From Streptomyces marokkonensis (GTDB lineage Bacteria; Actinomycetota; Actinomycetes; Streptomycetales; Streptomycetaceae), in contig NZ_VSKS01000005.1 of the NCBI RefSeq assembly GCF_008312835.1, forward strand, positions 186,001 to 250,000: DNA of 64,000 nt. The letters are read 5' to 3'. The notes below the pieces were generated by a model. The model worked only from the letters and a program-made list of their open reading frames with translations. It searched no databases and was not told the origin of the DNA. Position numbers and translations under genes: made by a program. Below are positions 1 through 8,520 of the stretch, one piece after another. Each line of letters starts with the position of its first letter. The stretch's first letter is position 1.

Positions 1-229
1 GCAGTGCCCAGAGGTTGGCGCGGTAGTTGATGCGGTGCGGCGGCAGATGGTGACCGCGTCCGTGCCGGGGCAGGAAGGCGACCCGGCGCCCGGCCACCTC
101 GCCGAGGAAGAGGGAGTCGCTGGGCGCCCCGTAGGGGGTGTCGACCTGGACCTCGGTCACGTCGTCGAGGAAGGAGTAGAAGCCGGAGCCGCCGATCACG
201 CCGATCTCGGCCTTCGCCATGTTCGCCAT
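1..229 (-). CDS. mtnP: S-methyl-5'-thioadenosine phosphorylase, N-terminal part (runs off window)
   Basis: Only the first 76 codons lie in the window; the rest continues beyond base 1. The reverse strand reads [20 protein letters not shown] followed by LDDVTEV and a phosphate-loop-like PYGAPSD stretch, then [20 protein letters not shown]. These are typical of the purine nucleoside phosphorylase/MTAP family, which cleaves methylthioadenosine to adenine and methylthioribose-1-phosphate in methionine salvage. The start could be the ATG at 229 or the in-frame ATG at 220. The 229 start has a GGAG directly upstream, which is very close. The C-terminal half was not seen, so the choice between MTAP and methylthioinosine phosphorylase is by family resemblance only. 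Confidence 0.8.
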   Translation of the reverse strand, partial: MANMAKAEIGVIGGSGFYSFLDDVTEVQVDTPYGAPSDSLFLGEVAGRRVAFLPRHGRGHHLPPHRINYRANLWAL

Positions 230-263
230 GCTCCGCACCCTAGCCGCCGCCGGATACGCCGAA

Positions 264-291
264 GACCCCGTCGTCGGACGACGACGAGGTC
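264..291 (-). terminator. Hairpin downstream of the FmdB-type gene
   Basis: Arms 264-275 and 280-291 pair over 12 bases with one mismatch and a 4-base loop. The hairpin lies just after the stop at 308 and before mtnP on the same strand, so it probably ends the zinc-ribbon transcript. Confidence 0.5.
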
Positions 292-307
292 CCCTAGATG
301 TTCGGCG

Positions 308-631
308 CTACGCGGCGGTGGTGCCGGCGGAGCTGCCTGAGCCGGACGAACCGGACGACGAGCTCGAACCGGAACCGGAGTCCGAGGAGGAGGACGAGGA
401 AGCGGAGGCGGTGCCGGAGGCCTTGGACGACGCCGGCGAGCTGCTCGACGAGGAGCCGCGGCTGTCGTTGCGGTAGAAACCGGAGCCCTTGAAGACGATG
501 CCGACCGCAGAGAAGACCTTCTTCAGGCGGCCCTGGCAGTCGGGGCACTCGGTCAGGGCGTCGTCGGTGAACTTCTGCACCGCCTCGAGGCCCTCGCCGC
601 ACTCGGTGCACTGGTACTGGTAGGTCGGCAC
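308..631 (-). CDS. FmdB-family zinc-ribbon protein with disordered Ser/Gly tail (Ruc-like redox chaperone candidate)
   Basis: This 107-aa protein has a zinc ribbon (C8xxC11 and C29xxC32) followed by a long Ser/Gly/Ala tail from about residue 58 to the end. The start is GTG, with GAGGAAG about 6 bases upstream. Known family: the mycobacterial FmdB-type protein Rv0991c (Ruc) is a redox-controlled holdase that works with DnaK, has the same Cys ribbon plus disordered tail, and is controlled by HrcA. A CIRCE-like operator at 642-668 upstream of this gene fits that role. The neighbours (5-FTHF cyclo-ligase, galU, moeA, rimJ) are also the mycobacterial neighbours. The family is seen in the sequence; the chaperone function is inferred. 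Confidence 0.85.
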   Translation of the reverse strand: MPTYQYQCTECGEGLEAVQKFTDDALTECPDCQGRLKKVFSAVGIVFKGSGFYRNDSRGSSSSSSPASSKASGTASASSSSSSDSGSGSSSSSGSSGSGSSAGTTAA

Positions 632-641
632 TGTCTTCCTC

Positions 642-668
642 CTGGCACTCTCACTCGATGAGTGCTAA
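642..668 (-). promoter_or_regulatory. CIRCE-like HrcA operator
   Basis: The right half GAGTGCTAA (660-668) is a perfect CIRCE half-site. The left half CTGGCACTC (642-650) matches 7 of the 9 CIRCE positions, and the spacer is exactly 9 bases. The CIRCE consensus is TTAGCACTC-N9-GAGTGCTAA. The site overlaps the 5' leader immediately upstream of the ribosome binding site of the zinc-ribbon gene, the usual position for HrcA control. Confidence 0.75.
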
Positions 669-698
669 CGACGGTCCATAGTGACGTATTCCGTGGGC

Positions 699-1985
699 TC
701 AGTCCACTGCGACGGGCTCGCGGTGACCCACGCCACGCGCCACGGTGCGCCCGCGCGGGCTCGTTACCAGCCGCGATCGCAGCGCCAGCAGCGTCACGAG
801 GGCGAGCACCGTACCGGCCATCGGCACCAGGAACCCGGCGCCGTCCCAGAGGCGGTCCTCCAGCTGACCGGCGACCGTGACGGCCGCGGCCTGGCCGAGC
901 GCGACGGCGCCGGTCAGCCAGGTGAAGGCCTCGGTGCGGGCCCCGGCCGGCACCAGGCTCTCCACCAGCGTGTAGCCGGTGATCAGGGCGGGTGCGATGC
1001 ACATGCCGACCAGGAGGCCGAGCCCGGCCAGTGGCAGCGCCGAGTGGGCGGTCCACAGGGCGGACGCGGTCAGCGCGAGCGCCGCGTAGGCGAGGATCAG
1101 GCGCCGCTGCGGGGCGGTCTTCCAGGCGATCGCGCCGCAGGCGATGCCGGCGAGCATGTTGCCCGCGGCGAAGACGCCGTAGAGGACGCCGTTCAGCCCG
1201 GGGTTGCCGATCGACTCGCTGAACGCGGCCAGCGAGACCTGCATGCCGCCGAAGACGGAACCGATACCGAGGAAGGTCACGATCAGCACGCGCACGCCCG
1301 GGACGCGCAGCGCGGGAACCTGCTCCACGCGCGCGTGCCCGTCGCGGGCCACCCGGGGCTGCGTGCCCTTCTGGGCCGCGAACAGCAGTCCGCCGATCAG
1401 GGTCAGCGCGGCCTCGGTGACCAGACCGGCGGCCGGGTCGACGGCCGTGCACAGGGCCGTGGCCAGCAGCGGTCCGACGACGAAGGTGAGCTCGTCGGTG
1501 ACGGACTCGAAGGCCGCCGCGGTCGCCATCAGGGGGGAGCCCTTGAGCCTGACGCCCCAGCGGGCGCGCACCATGGGGCCGATCTGCGGCACCGAGGCGC
1601 CCGTCGGCACGGCGGCGGCGAACAGCGCCCACAGGGGTGCGTCGGTCAGCGCCAGCGCGGTGAGGGTGAGGCCGGACACCGCGTGCACCAGGACACCGGG
1701 CACCAGCACGGCGCGCTGCCCGTGGCGGTCGGCGAGGCGGCCGCTGTAGGGGGCGAACAGGGCCATGGCGACACCGGTGACGGCGGCGACGGCGCCGGCC
1801 GCCCCGTACGAGCCGGTGGTGTGCTGCACCAGCAGCACGATGGAGAGGGTGAGCATCGCGAACGGCTGGCGTGCCGCGAAGCCGGGGAGGAGGAACGTCC
1901 ACGCGCCGCGCGTGCGCAGCAGCCGGCCGTATCCCGGACGGGAGGTGGCCGCCGGGTCCTTCGACGTGGTGACCGTGGATGCCAC
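699..1985 (-). CDS. MFS transporter (probable exporter)
   Basis: This 428-aa polytopic membrane protein shows about 12 hydrophobic segments and the MFS loop 2-3 signature region (YSGRLADRHGQR, residues about 100-111). It starts with GTG at 1985, with AAAGG 8 bases upstream. The C-terminus ends in a short basic tail after the last helix (LVTLLALRSRLV). Substrate cannot be told from sequence. It stands alone: the upstream gene on the same strand ends at 2215 and about 230 bases separate them. Confidence 0.85.
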   Translation of the reverse strand: MASTVTTSKDPAATSRPGYGRLLRTRGAWTFLLPGFAARQPFAMLTLSIVLLVQHTTGSYGAAGAVAAVTGVAMALFAPYSGRLADRHGQRAVLVPGVLVHAVSGLTLTALALTDAPLWALFAAAVPTGASVPQIGPMVRARWGVRLKGSPLMATAAAFESVTDELTFVVGPLLATALCTAVDPAAGLVTEAALTLIGGLLFAAQKGTQPRVARDGHARVEQVPALRVPGVRVLIVTFLGIGSVFGGMQVSLAAFSESIGNPGLNGVLYGVFAAGNMLAGIACGAIAWKTAPQRRLILAYAALALTASALWTAHSALPLAGLGLLVGMCIAPALITGYTLVESLVPAGARTEAFTWLTGAVALGQAAAVTVAGQLEDRLWDGAGFLVPMAGTVLALVTLLALRSRLVTSPRGRTVARGVGHREPVAVD

Positions 1986-2214
1986 GGCCCGTGCCTTTCT
2001 GCCACCTGGTAGCGCGGGCCCGCGCCGGGTCGGGCGGGTGCGCCGAGAGCTGTCCTCTTGCGCTGACTGCGGTGGATACCGGCGCCACAGCTCAGGGCGT
2101 TCCGGCCGCCATACGGTCGCGCCAGCTCTGCGTCAGGCAGAGTTGGTTCGATCTGGGGTCGCTTGCATAATACAGGGATCGGGGGCTTGTGCTTCTGTGA
2201 AAAGGAGCACCTTC

Positions 2215-3771
2215 TCAGCCTTCCGCCTGCGATTCACCGGTGCCCAGCCAGCCGGCCAGCTTGCCGCCCCGCCCGACCGCGCGCAGGCGCCGCTCGGCGG
2301 CGTCCCGCACCGGGTCGGTGGCGACGACGAGCAGTTCGTCCCCGCGGCGCAGCACCGTCGACGGCAGCGGCACGAAGGACGTCCCCTCCCGGACGACCAG
2401 GGTGACGGCGGATCCGGCCGGCAGCCGCAGCTCGCCGACCTCCACGCCGTGCATCTTCGACCCGGCGGGGATGGCGACCGACAGCAGATGTCCGCTGAGC
2501 CGCTCCAGGGGAGCCGACTCGATGCCGAGGTCGGCGGCGCCGGGGTCCCCGCCCAGGCGCAGCGTGCGGGCCAGCCAGGGCAGCGTCGGGCCCTGGATAA
2601 GGGTGTAGACGACGACCAGGACGAAGACGATGTTGAAGATCTTCTCGCTCGCCTCGACGCCCTCCACCATCGGGATCGTCGCCAGGATGATGGGCACGGC
2701 GCCGCGCAGCCCCGCCCAGGACATCAGCGTCTGCTCCTGCCACGGCGTCCGGAACGGCACCAGGCACAGCACCACGCTCAGCGGCCGGGCCACCATGGTC
2801 AGCGCCAGCCCGATGACCAGTGCGGGCACGATGTCGTCGCCCAGCTCGTGCGGGGTGACCAGCAGGCCGAGCAGGACGAACATGCCGATCTGGGCGATCC
2901 AGCCGAGCCCCTCGGCGAAACCGCGCGTGGCGGGCCAGTGCGGCAGCCTGGCGTTGCCCAGCACCATCGAGGCCAGGTAGACGGCGAGGAATCCGCTGCC
3001 GTGGGCGATCGCGCCGACCGCGTAGGCGGCGACGGCGATGGCCGTCACGGCGATCGGGTAGAGGCCGGAGGCGGGCAGCGCCACGTGCCGCAGCCCCAGG
3101 GAACCCAGCCAGCCCACCGCGAGTCCGACGGCGGCGCCGATGGCCAGCTCCAGCAGTATCTCGCCGACCAGCACGTACCAGTGCTCGACCGGTCCCGCCG
3201 TGGAGAAGGCGACGACCAGGATGACGACGGGCGCGTCGTTGAAGCCGGACTCGGCCTCCAGCGTGCCCCTCACCCGCGCGGGCAGCGGTACTCTCCGCAG
3301 CACCGAGAACACGGCCGCCGCGTCGGTCGACGACACCACGGCCCCGATGATGAGCGACTGCCGCCACTCCAGTCCGGTCAGGAAGTGCGCCGCGGCCGCC
3401 GTGACCCCGACGCTCACCGCGACTCCGGCCAGCGCGAGCGCGGAGGCGGCGGGCAGAGCCGGTCTGATCTCGGTCCACTTGGTCCCCAGACCACCCTCGG
3501 CCAGGATCACGACGAGGGCCGCGTATCCGATGACCTGCGTCAGCTCGGCGTTGTCGAACTGGATGCCGCCGATGCCGTCCTGGCCGATGGCGACACCGAT
3601 GCCCAGGTAGACGAGCAGGCCGGGGAGCCCGCTGCGCGAGGAGATCCGGACCGCGGCGACGGCGACCAGCAGGACGATCGAACAGACGAGCAGGAGCTGG
3701 TTGAGGTGGTGGACAGTCAGCGGCCGTTCCCTTCCCTGGCTCAGGCGCACCGCGCGTGAGCTCACGTACAT
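2215..3771 (-). CDS. Potassium/proton antiporter, CPA1 (NhaP2/CvrA) type with TrkA-C domain
   Basis: This 518-aa protein has a CPA1 Na+/H+ exchanger membrane domain (residues about 25-400). It contains the paired ESGFNDAPVVILV and SSTDAAAV signatures that carry the ion-exchange acidic residues. A cytoplasmic RCK/TrkA-C-like domain follows (about 440-505: AGSAVTLVVREGTSFVPLP). The family exports K+ for protons in osmotic and pH homeostasis. The listed start adds a hydrophilic leader, and a start nearer the first helix (around TVHHLNQLLLV) is possible. The gene is divergent from the penicillin acylase gene, with about 215 bases between them. Confidence 0.85.
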   Translation of the reverse strand: MYVSSRAVRLSQGRERPLTVHHLNQLLLVCSIVLLVAVAAVRISSRSGLPGLLVYLGIGVAIGQDGIGGIQFDNAELTQVIGYAALVVILAEGGLGTKWTEIRPALPAASALALAGVAVSVGVTAAAAHFLTGLEWRQSLIIGAVVSSTDAAAVFSVLRRVPLPARVRGTLEAESGFNDAPVVILVVAFSTAGPVEHWYVLVGEILLELAIGAAVGLAVGWLGSLGLRHVALPASGLYPIAVTAIAVAAYAVGAIAHGSGFLAVYLASMVLGNARLPHWPATRGFAEGLGWIAQIGMFVLLGLLVTPHELGDDIVPALVIGLALTMVARPLSVVLCLVPFRTPWQEQTLMSWAGLRGAVPIILATIPMVEGVEASEKIFNIVFVLVVVYTLIQGPTLPWLARTLRLGGDPGAADLGIESAPLERLSGHLLSVAIPAGSKMHGVEVGELRLPAGSAVTLVVREGTSFVPLPSTVLRRGDELLVVATDPVRDAAERRLRAVGRGGKLAGWLGTGESQAEG

Positions 3772-3986
3772 CGCATGCGATCCACCGCTTCCGCGGCAAA
3801 CTACTTCGTTACCTTACCTAACTCTTGACGCTTTCTTGACGCTCGCGAGGGCAAGATCGAACGTCCGTCCGGGCTGGTTCCCGACTCCGCGTCAAGGCGC
3901 GCGGAGCCCTGCGCCTATCGTTGCTCCAGCGCTCAGTTAAAAGCACAGCCCGACCTGCCGCTCGCGTTAGGACAGCAAGGACAGCG
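3772..3986. promoter_or_regulatory. Divergent promoter region between antiporter and acylase genes
   Basis: This region is locally A/T-richer than its surroundings and contains tandem TTGACG hexamers near 3825-3845 that could be -35 elements. No convincing -10 pairing or operator could be fixed by eye. AAGGA at 3977-3981 is the ribosome binding site of the downstream acylase gene. Confidence 0.3.
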
Positions 3987-6821
3987 ATGCCCACCGACAC
4001 CACCGCCTCCACGGGTCAGCAGGCCGGCAAGTCCGGCAGGAAGAAAGGGCGCAAAGCCCGTCTGATCGTGCTCGTCCTCGTGCTGGCCCTGATCGGCGGT
4101 GTCGCCTACGGGGGGTACTGGTCCGTCAGCACCGTGCGCGCCTCCTTCCCGCAGACCAAGGGCTCGATCACGCTCCAGGGCCTGTCGGGGACCGTCGACG
4201 TCAAGCGCGACGGCCACGGCATCCCGCAGATCTACGCCTCCTCCGACGAGGACCTGTTCATGGCGCAGGGCTACGTCCAGGCGCAGGACCGGTTCTACGA
4301 GATGGACGTGCGCCGGCACATGACCGCCGGGCGCCTGTCGGAGATGTTCGGCAAGGGCCAGGTCGACAACGACGAGTTCCTGCGCACCCTGGGCTGGGAC
4401 CGGGTCGCCAAGGAGGAGTACGACAAGAAGCTCTCCCCCGCCACGAAGAAGTACCTCCAGGCGTACGCCAAGGGGGTCAACGCCTATCTGGAGGGCAAGG
4501 AGGGCAAGGAGATCTCCCTGGAGTACGCGGCGCTGGGCTTCGAGAACGACTACAGGCCCGGTGAGTGGACGCCGGTCGACTCCGTGGCCTGGCTCAAGGC
4601 GATGGCCTGGGACCTGCGCGGCAACATGCAGGACGAGATCGACCGCGCGCTGATGACCAGCCGCCTCGGCCCGAAGCAGATCGCCGACCTGTACCCGGCG
4701 TACCCGTACAGCAGGAACAAGCCGGTGATCCAGGAGGGCCAGTACAACGAGCTCACCGGGGCGTACGACCAGGGCGGGGCGACGGGTACCGGCACCGGGA
4801 CCGGCACGGGAACCGGCACTGGCTCAGGCACCGGAACCGGGACCGGTACGGGCACCGGCACCGGCACCGGCACGGGGACGGGCACCGGCTCAGGCACCGG
4901 GACCGGCACCGGCACCGGTGGCTCCGCCCTGGAGAGCCAGCTCACGGGCCTCCAGGAGGTCATGCGGGACCTGCCCACCGCCGTCGGCGTCAACGGCGAC
5001 GGCATCGGCTCCAACTCCTGGGTCGTCTCCGGTGACCACACCATCACCGGCGAGCCGCTGCTCGCCAACGACCCGCACCTGTCGGCCGCGCTGCCGTCCG
5101 TCTGGTACCAGATGGGCCTGCACTGCCGCAGCGTCTCGGCCACGTGCCAGTACGACGTCACCGGCTACACCTTCGCGGGCATGCCCGGCGTCATAATCGG
5201 TCACAACCAGGACATCGCCTGGGGCCTGACCAACTCCGGCGTCGACGTCACCGACCTCTACCTGGAGAAGATCACCGGCGACGGCTACCAGTACGACGGC
5301 AAGGTCGTGCCGTTCGAGACCCGCGAGGAGACCATCGAGGTCGCCGGCGGCACGGCGCAGAAGATCGTCGTCCGCGAGACCAACAACGGCCCGCTGCTGT
5401 CGGACCGTTCCGACGAACTGGTGAGGACCGGCAAGAAGGCCACCGTCGACAGCTCGGCCCCCGACCGGGGTGACGGCTACGGCGTCGCGCTGCGCTGGAC
5501 CGCGCTGGACCCGGGCCGCACGATGGACTCCGTCTTCGCCATCAACCGCGCGAAGGACTGGGACGACTTCCGCGAGGCGGCCGCGCTGTTCGAGGTGCCG
5601 TCGCAGAACCTGGTCTACGCGGACACCGAGGGCCACATCGGCTACACGCTGCCCGGGAAGATCCCCACCCGCGCGGAGAAGCACGACGGCTCCGTCCCCG
5701 CCCCGGGCTGGAACGCCGACTACAAGTGGACCGGCTGGATCGAGCAGGACGCGCTGCCCTTCGAGTTCGACCCGAAGCGCGGCTACATCGTCACCGCCAA
5801 CCAGGCCGTCGTCGGCGAGGACTACCCCTACACGCTGACCACGGACTGGGGCTACGGCGCCCGCAGCCAGCGCATCACCGACCTGATCCAGTCGAAGATC
5901 AAGGACGGCGGCAAGATCTCCACCGAGGACATGCGGCAGATGCAGCTCGACAACTCGAGCTCCGTCGCCAGGCTGCTGGTGCCCGACCTGCTGAAGATCG
6001 ACACCGGCGACAAGGCCGTGCGCGAGGCGCAGAAGCTGCTGGAGGGCTGGGACTACACCCAGGACGCCGACTCGGCCGCCGCCGCCTACTTCAACGCCGT
6101 GTGGCGCAACGTCCTCAAGCTCGCCTTCGGTCACAAGCTGCCCAAGGAGCTGCGGGTTGAGGGCCAGTGCCTGTGGGTCGACCCGGTCAACACCACCGGC
6201 CCCGCCGACGAGGCGGGCAAGGTCCGCGAGTGCGGCCGGCGCGCCGCCGACCAGGCGCAGCCGGACGGCGGCGACCGCTGGTTCGAGGTGGTCCGCCAGC
6301 TGAAGGACGACAAGGACAGCGAGTGGTGGACGACGCCCAAGAGGGGCACCCGTCCCGGCGCCGACAACCGTGACGAGCTGTTCAAGCGGGCCATGATCGA
6401 TGCCCGCTGGGAGCTGACCGCCAAGCTCGGCAAGGACATCGACTCCTGGAGCTGGGGCCGGCTGCACCGCCTGTTCCTGAAGAACCAGACGCTCGGCACC
6501 GAGGGCCCCGGCTTCCTGCAGTACGCCCTCAACCGCGGCCCGTGGAAGCTCGGCGGCGGCGAGGCGACGGTCAACGCGACCGGCTGGAACGCGGCCGGCG
6601 GCTACGAGGTCGTGTGGGTGCCGTCCATGCGGATGGTGGTCAACCTCGGCGACCTCGACAAGTCGCGCTGGATCAACCTCACCGGCGCCTCCGGGCACGC
6701 CTACAGCGCCCACTACGTCGACCAGACGGACAAGTGGGCCGAGGGCGAGCTGCTGGAGTGGCCGTTCTCGGACAAGGCGGTCCAGGACAGCACGAGCGAC
6801 ACCCTGCTGCTCAAGCCCTGA
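3987..6821 (+). CDS. Penicillin-acylase family (Ntn) hydrolase, membrane-anchored or secreted
   Basis: This 944-aa protein of the penicillin amidase/acylase (S45) family hydrolyses amide bonds such as acylated beta-lactams or acyl-homoserine lactones. ATG 3987 follows AAGGA by 5 bases. A single N-terminal hydrophobic segment (about residues 27-47, after a Lys/Arg-rich start) exports or anchors it. The alpha region (about 48-265) is joined to the beta chain by a Gly-Thr dipeptide repeat (about 267-311). The catalytic beta chain begins at Ser342 in GSNSWVVSG, the N-terminal nucleophile exposed by self-cleavage. [13 protein letters not shown] and [12 protein letters not shown] lie farther on. 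Substrate is unknown. A perfect hairpin follows the gene. Confidence 0.9.
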   Translation: MPTDTTASTGQQAGKSGRKKGRKARLIVLVLVLALIGGVAYGGYWSVSTVRASFPQTKGSITLQGLSGTVDVKRDGHGIPQIYASSDEDLFMAQGYVQAQDRFYEMDVRRHMTAGRLSEMFGKGQVDNDEFLRTLGWDRVAKEEYDKKLSPATKKYLQAYAKGVNAYLEGKEGKEISLEYAALGFENDYRPGEWTPVDSVAWLKAMAWDLRGNMQDEIDRALMTSRLGPKQIADLYPAYPYSRNKPVIQEGQYNELTGAYDQGGATGTGTGTGTGTGTGSGTGTGTGTGTGTGTGTGTGTGSGTGTGTGTGGSALESQLTGLQEVMRDLPTAVGVNGDGIGSNSWVVSGDHTITGEPLLANDPHLSAALPSVWYQMGLHCRSVSATCQYDVTGYTFAGMPGVIIGHNQDIAWGLTNSGVDVTDLYLEKITGDGYQYDGKVVPFETREETIEVAGGTAQKIVVRETNNGPLLSDRSDELVRTGKKATVDSSAPDRGDGYGVALRWTALDPGRTMDSVFAINRAKDWDDFREAAALFEVPSQNLVYADTEGHIGYTLPGKIPTRAEKHDGSVPAPGWNADYKWTGWIEQDALPFEFDPKRGYIVTANQAVVGEDYPYTLTTDWGYGARSQRITDLIQSKIKDGGKISTEDMRQMQLDNSSSVARLLVPDLLKIDTGDKAVREAQKLLEGWDYTQDADSAAAAYFNAVWRNVLKLAFGHKLPKELRVEGQCLWVDPVNTTGPADEAGKVRECGRRAADQAQPDGGDRWFEVVRQLKDDKDSEWWTTPKRGTRPGADNRDELFKRAMIDARWELTAKLGKDIDSWSWGRLHRLFLKNQTLGTEGPGFLQYALNRGPWKLGGGEATVNATGWNAAGGYEVVWVPSMRMVVNLGDLDKSRWINLTGASGHAYSAHYVDQTDKWAEGELLEWPFSDKAVQDSTSDTLLLKP
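4786..4919 (+). repeat. Gly-Thr-encoding minisatellite in the acylase linker
   Basis: The reading frame is an almost uninterrupted run of GGN ACN codons with a few Gly-Ser units, built from repeats of the type ACCGGC/ACGGGC. It encodes roughly 22 Gly-Thr/Ser dipeptides and lies in the spacer just upstream of the catalytic serine. Such repeats are prone to slippage by whole dipeptides (6 bases), which would keep the frame. Confidence 0.9.
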
Positions 6822-6843
6822 TCCCGGCCGGCCCACCGCCCTC

Positions 6844-6875
6844 ATCGGCCTCCACGCGCGCGCGTGGAGGCCGAT
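6844..6875. terminator. Bidirectional hairpin terminator
   Basis: A perfect 32-base palindrome (16-base arms, ATCGGCCTCCACGCGC and its complement) lies between the convergent acylase and 5-FTHF cyclo-ligase genes. Confidence 0.75.
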
Positions 6876-6901
6876 CGCGTGCCCGGGGGTGCCTCAGCGG
6901 G

Positions 6902-7516
6902 TCAGCCGAACCGCCGTACCCCGGACGGTGTCACCACCGCGTGCACCGGCCGGTCGTGCGGTTCCCCGGGGACGTCCGCGACGACCTCGCGGTCGTACAG
7001 CAGGACCACCAGAGCCGGATGCGCGCCCGCGCGGTCCAGCCGGGCGAGGACACGGTCGTACGAGCCTCCGCCGCGCCCGAGCCGCATCCCGCGCGCGTCG
7101 ACGGCCAGTCCGGGCAGCAGGACGGCGTCCGCCTCCGTGACGGCGTCCGGTCCGAGGCGTTCGCCGGCCGGTTCGAACAGGGCCATGCGGCCGCCGTGCC
7201 GCACCCGTGCGAGGGAGCCCTGCCCGGTGTATGCGCCCCAGTCGAGGTCGTTGTCCGGCAGCAGCGCGGGCAGGAGGACGCGTACGCCCCGCGCGCGCAG
7301 CGTGTCCAGCAGCGCGAGCGTGCCGGGTTCGCTCCCCACGGAGACGTACGCCGCCACCGTGCGCGCGTGCTCGAGTTCGGGCAGCGCGAGCGCCTGCCGG
7401 GCCAGGGCGGTCGCGCGTTCCCGCACGTCATCCGCCGTCAAGCCGTTCCTCACCTGAAGGATTTGGCGTCGTAGCACCCGCTTGTCAGACTCGTCCGCGC
7501 GGTCGTTGTGTCTCAA
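6902..7516 (-). CDS. 5-formyltetrahydrofolate cyclo-ligase
   Basis: This 204-aa protein makes 5,10-methenyl-THF from 5-formyl-THF using ATP in the cytosol. The family signature is the C-terminal loop RLGRGGGSYDRVLARLD (about residues 145-161), preceded by LLPGLAVDARG. The N-terminus contains RRQILQVRNGL, the usual basic nucleotide-binding start. The longest frame begins with TTG at 7516; a start slightly inside, before VLRRQI, is possible. It is divergent from galU. A 14-base palindrome sits between them and could regulate either gene. The gene pairing is conserved across actinobacteria. Confidence 0.88.
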   Translation of the reverse strand: MRHNDRADESDKRVLRRQILQVRNGLTADDVRERATALARQALALPELEHARTVAAYVSVGSEPGTLALLDTLRARGVRVLLPALLPDNDLDWGAYTGQGSLARVRHGGRMALFEPAGERLGPDAVTEADAVLLPGLAVDARGMRLGRGGGSYDRVLARLDRAGAHPALVVLLYDREVVADVPGEPHDRPVHAVVTPSGVRRFG

Positions 7517-7540
7517 GTCTGTACCCGTACCGTTCCAATA

Positions 7541-7554
7541 TGCTCATATGAGCA
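7541..7554. promoter_or_regulatory. Perfect 14-bp palindrome between cyclo-ligase gene and galU
   Basis: TGCTCATATGAGCA is a perfect palindrome in an A/T-rich patch about 43-68 bases from galU's candidate starts and 25 bases from the divergent gene. It looks like an operator for a dimeric regulator. It is not the actinobacterial LexA box. Confidence 0.4.
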
Positions 7555-7596
7555 GTAATTAACCGGAGTCACAGATTCCCTGCAAAGGCACCGGAT

Positions 7597-8520
7597 ATGG
7601 TGTCCGCCATGTCACAGTCACACCCTCGGATCAGCAAGGCTGTCATCCCCGCAGCCGGTCTCGGCACCCGGTTCCTGCCGGCCACCAAGGCCACTCCCAA
7701 GGAGATGCTGCCGGTCGTCGACAAGCCGGCGATCCAGTACGTGGTCGAAGAGGCCGTCTCCGCCGGTCTCGACGACGTCCTCATGGTGACGGGCCGCAAC
7801 AAGCGCCCGCTGGAGGACCACTTCGACCGCAACTACGAGCTGGAGTCCGCCCTCCAGAAGAAGGGCGACGCCGGCCGCCTGGCCAAGGTGCAGGAGTCCA
7901 GCGACCTGGCCACCATGCACTACGTGCGCCAGGGCGACCCCAAGGGCCTCGGCCACGCCGTGCTGTGCGCCGCCCCGCACGTCGGCCACGAGCCCTTCGC
8001 CGTCCTCCTCGGTGACGACCTGATCGACCCGCGCGACCTCCTGCTCCAGCGCATGATCGACGTCCAGCAGCAGCACGGCGGCAGCGTCATCGCGCTCATG
8101 GAGGTGGCTCCGGAGCAGATCCACCTCTACGGCTCCGCCGCCGTCGAGACCACCGCGGACTCCGACGTCGTGAAGATCGGCGGCCTGGTCGAGAAGCCCG
8201 CCCCCGAGGACGCGCCCTCGAACTACGCCATCATCGGCCGCTACGTCCTCGACCCGGCCGTCTTCGGCATACTGCGCAAGACCGAGCCCGGCCGCGGCGG
8301 CGAGATCCAGCTCACCGACGCCCTCCAGCAGCTCGTGGCCGACGAGAAGATCGGCGGCCCGGTCCACGGCGTCGTCTTCAAGGGCCGCCGCTATGACACC
8401 GGCGACCGCGGCGACTACCTGCGTGCCATTGTCCGGCTCGCGTGCGAACGTGAGGACCTCGGCCCGGACTTCCGGACCTGGCTCCACCGTTACGTCACCG
8501 AGGAGATGCAGCAACGTTGA
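7597..8520 (+). CDS. galU: UTP-glucose-1-phosphate uridylyltransferase
   Basis: This roughly 300-aa cytosolic enzyme makes UDP-glucose from UTP and glucose-1-phosphate for cell-wall and glycan synthesis. The nucleotidyltransferase signature AAGLGTRFLPATKATPKEML (about residues 18-37) binds UTP. LLGDDLI is the metal-binding region, and VEKPAPEDAPSNYAIIGRYV follows. Two starts are possible: ATG 7597, with AAAGG 8 bases upstream, and ATG 7609, which gives the usual short family N-terminus. I list the one with the better ribosome binding site. Its stop overlaps the moeA TTG start (TTGA), so the two genes are translationally coupled. Confidence 0.95.
   Translation: MVSAMSQSHPRISKAVIPAAGLGTRFLPATKATPKEMLPVVDKPAIQYVVEEAVSAGLDDVLMVTGRNKRPLEDHFDRNYELESALQKKGDAGRLAKVQESSDLATMHYVRQGDPKGLGHAVLCAAPHVGHEPFAVLLGDDLIDPRDLLLQRMIDVQQQHGGSVIALMEVAPEQIHLYGSAAVETTADSDVVKIGGLVEKPAPEDAPSNYAIIGRYVLDPAVFGILRKTEPGRGGEIQLTDALQQLVADEKIGGPVHGVVFKGRRYDTGDRGDYLRAIVRLACEREDLGPDFRTWLHRYVTEEMQQR

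Noticed and set aside
553-2088. Long open frame antisense or alternative-frame to the MFS gene
   Set aside because: Arg/Gly/His-rich composition and overlap with a well-supported transporter show it is a high-G+C shadow.
2140-2190. Promoter-like TTGGTT...CATAAT on the plus strand
   Set aside because: No gene follows in that direction; the downstream antiporter and MFS genes are on the other strand.
4550-5161. Reverse-strand frame with Pro-Val repeats
   Set aside because: It is the antisense of the Gly-Thr repeat in the acylase gene.
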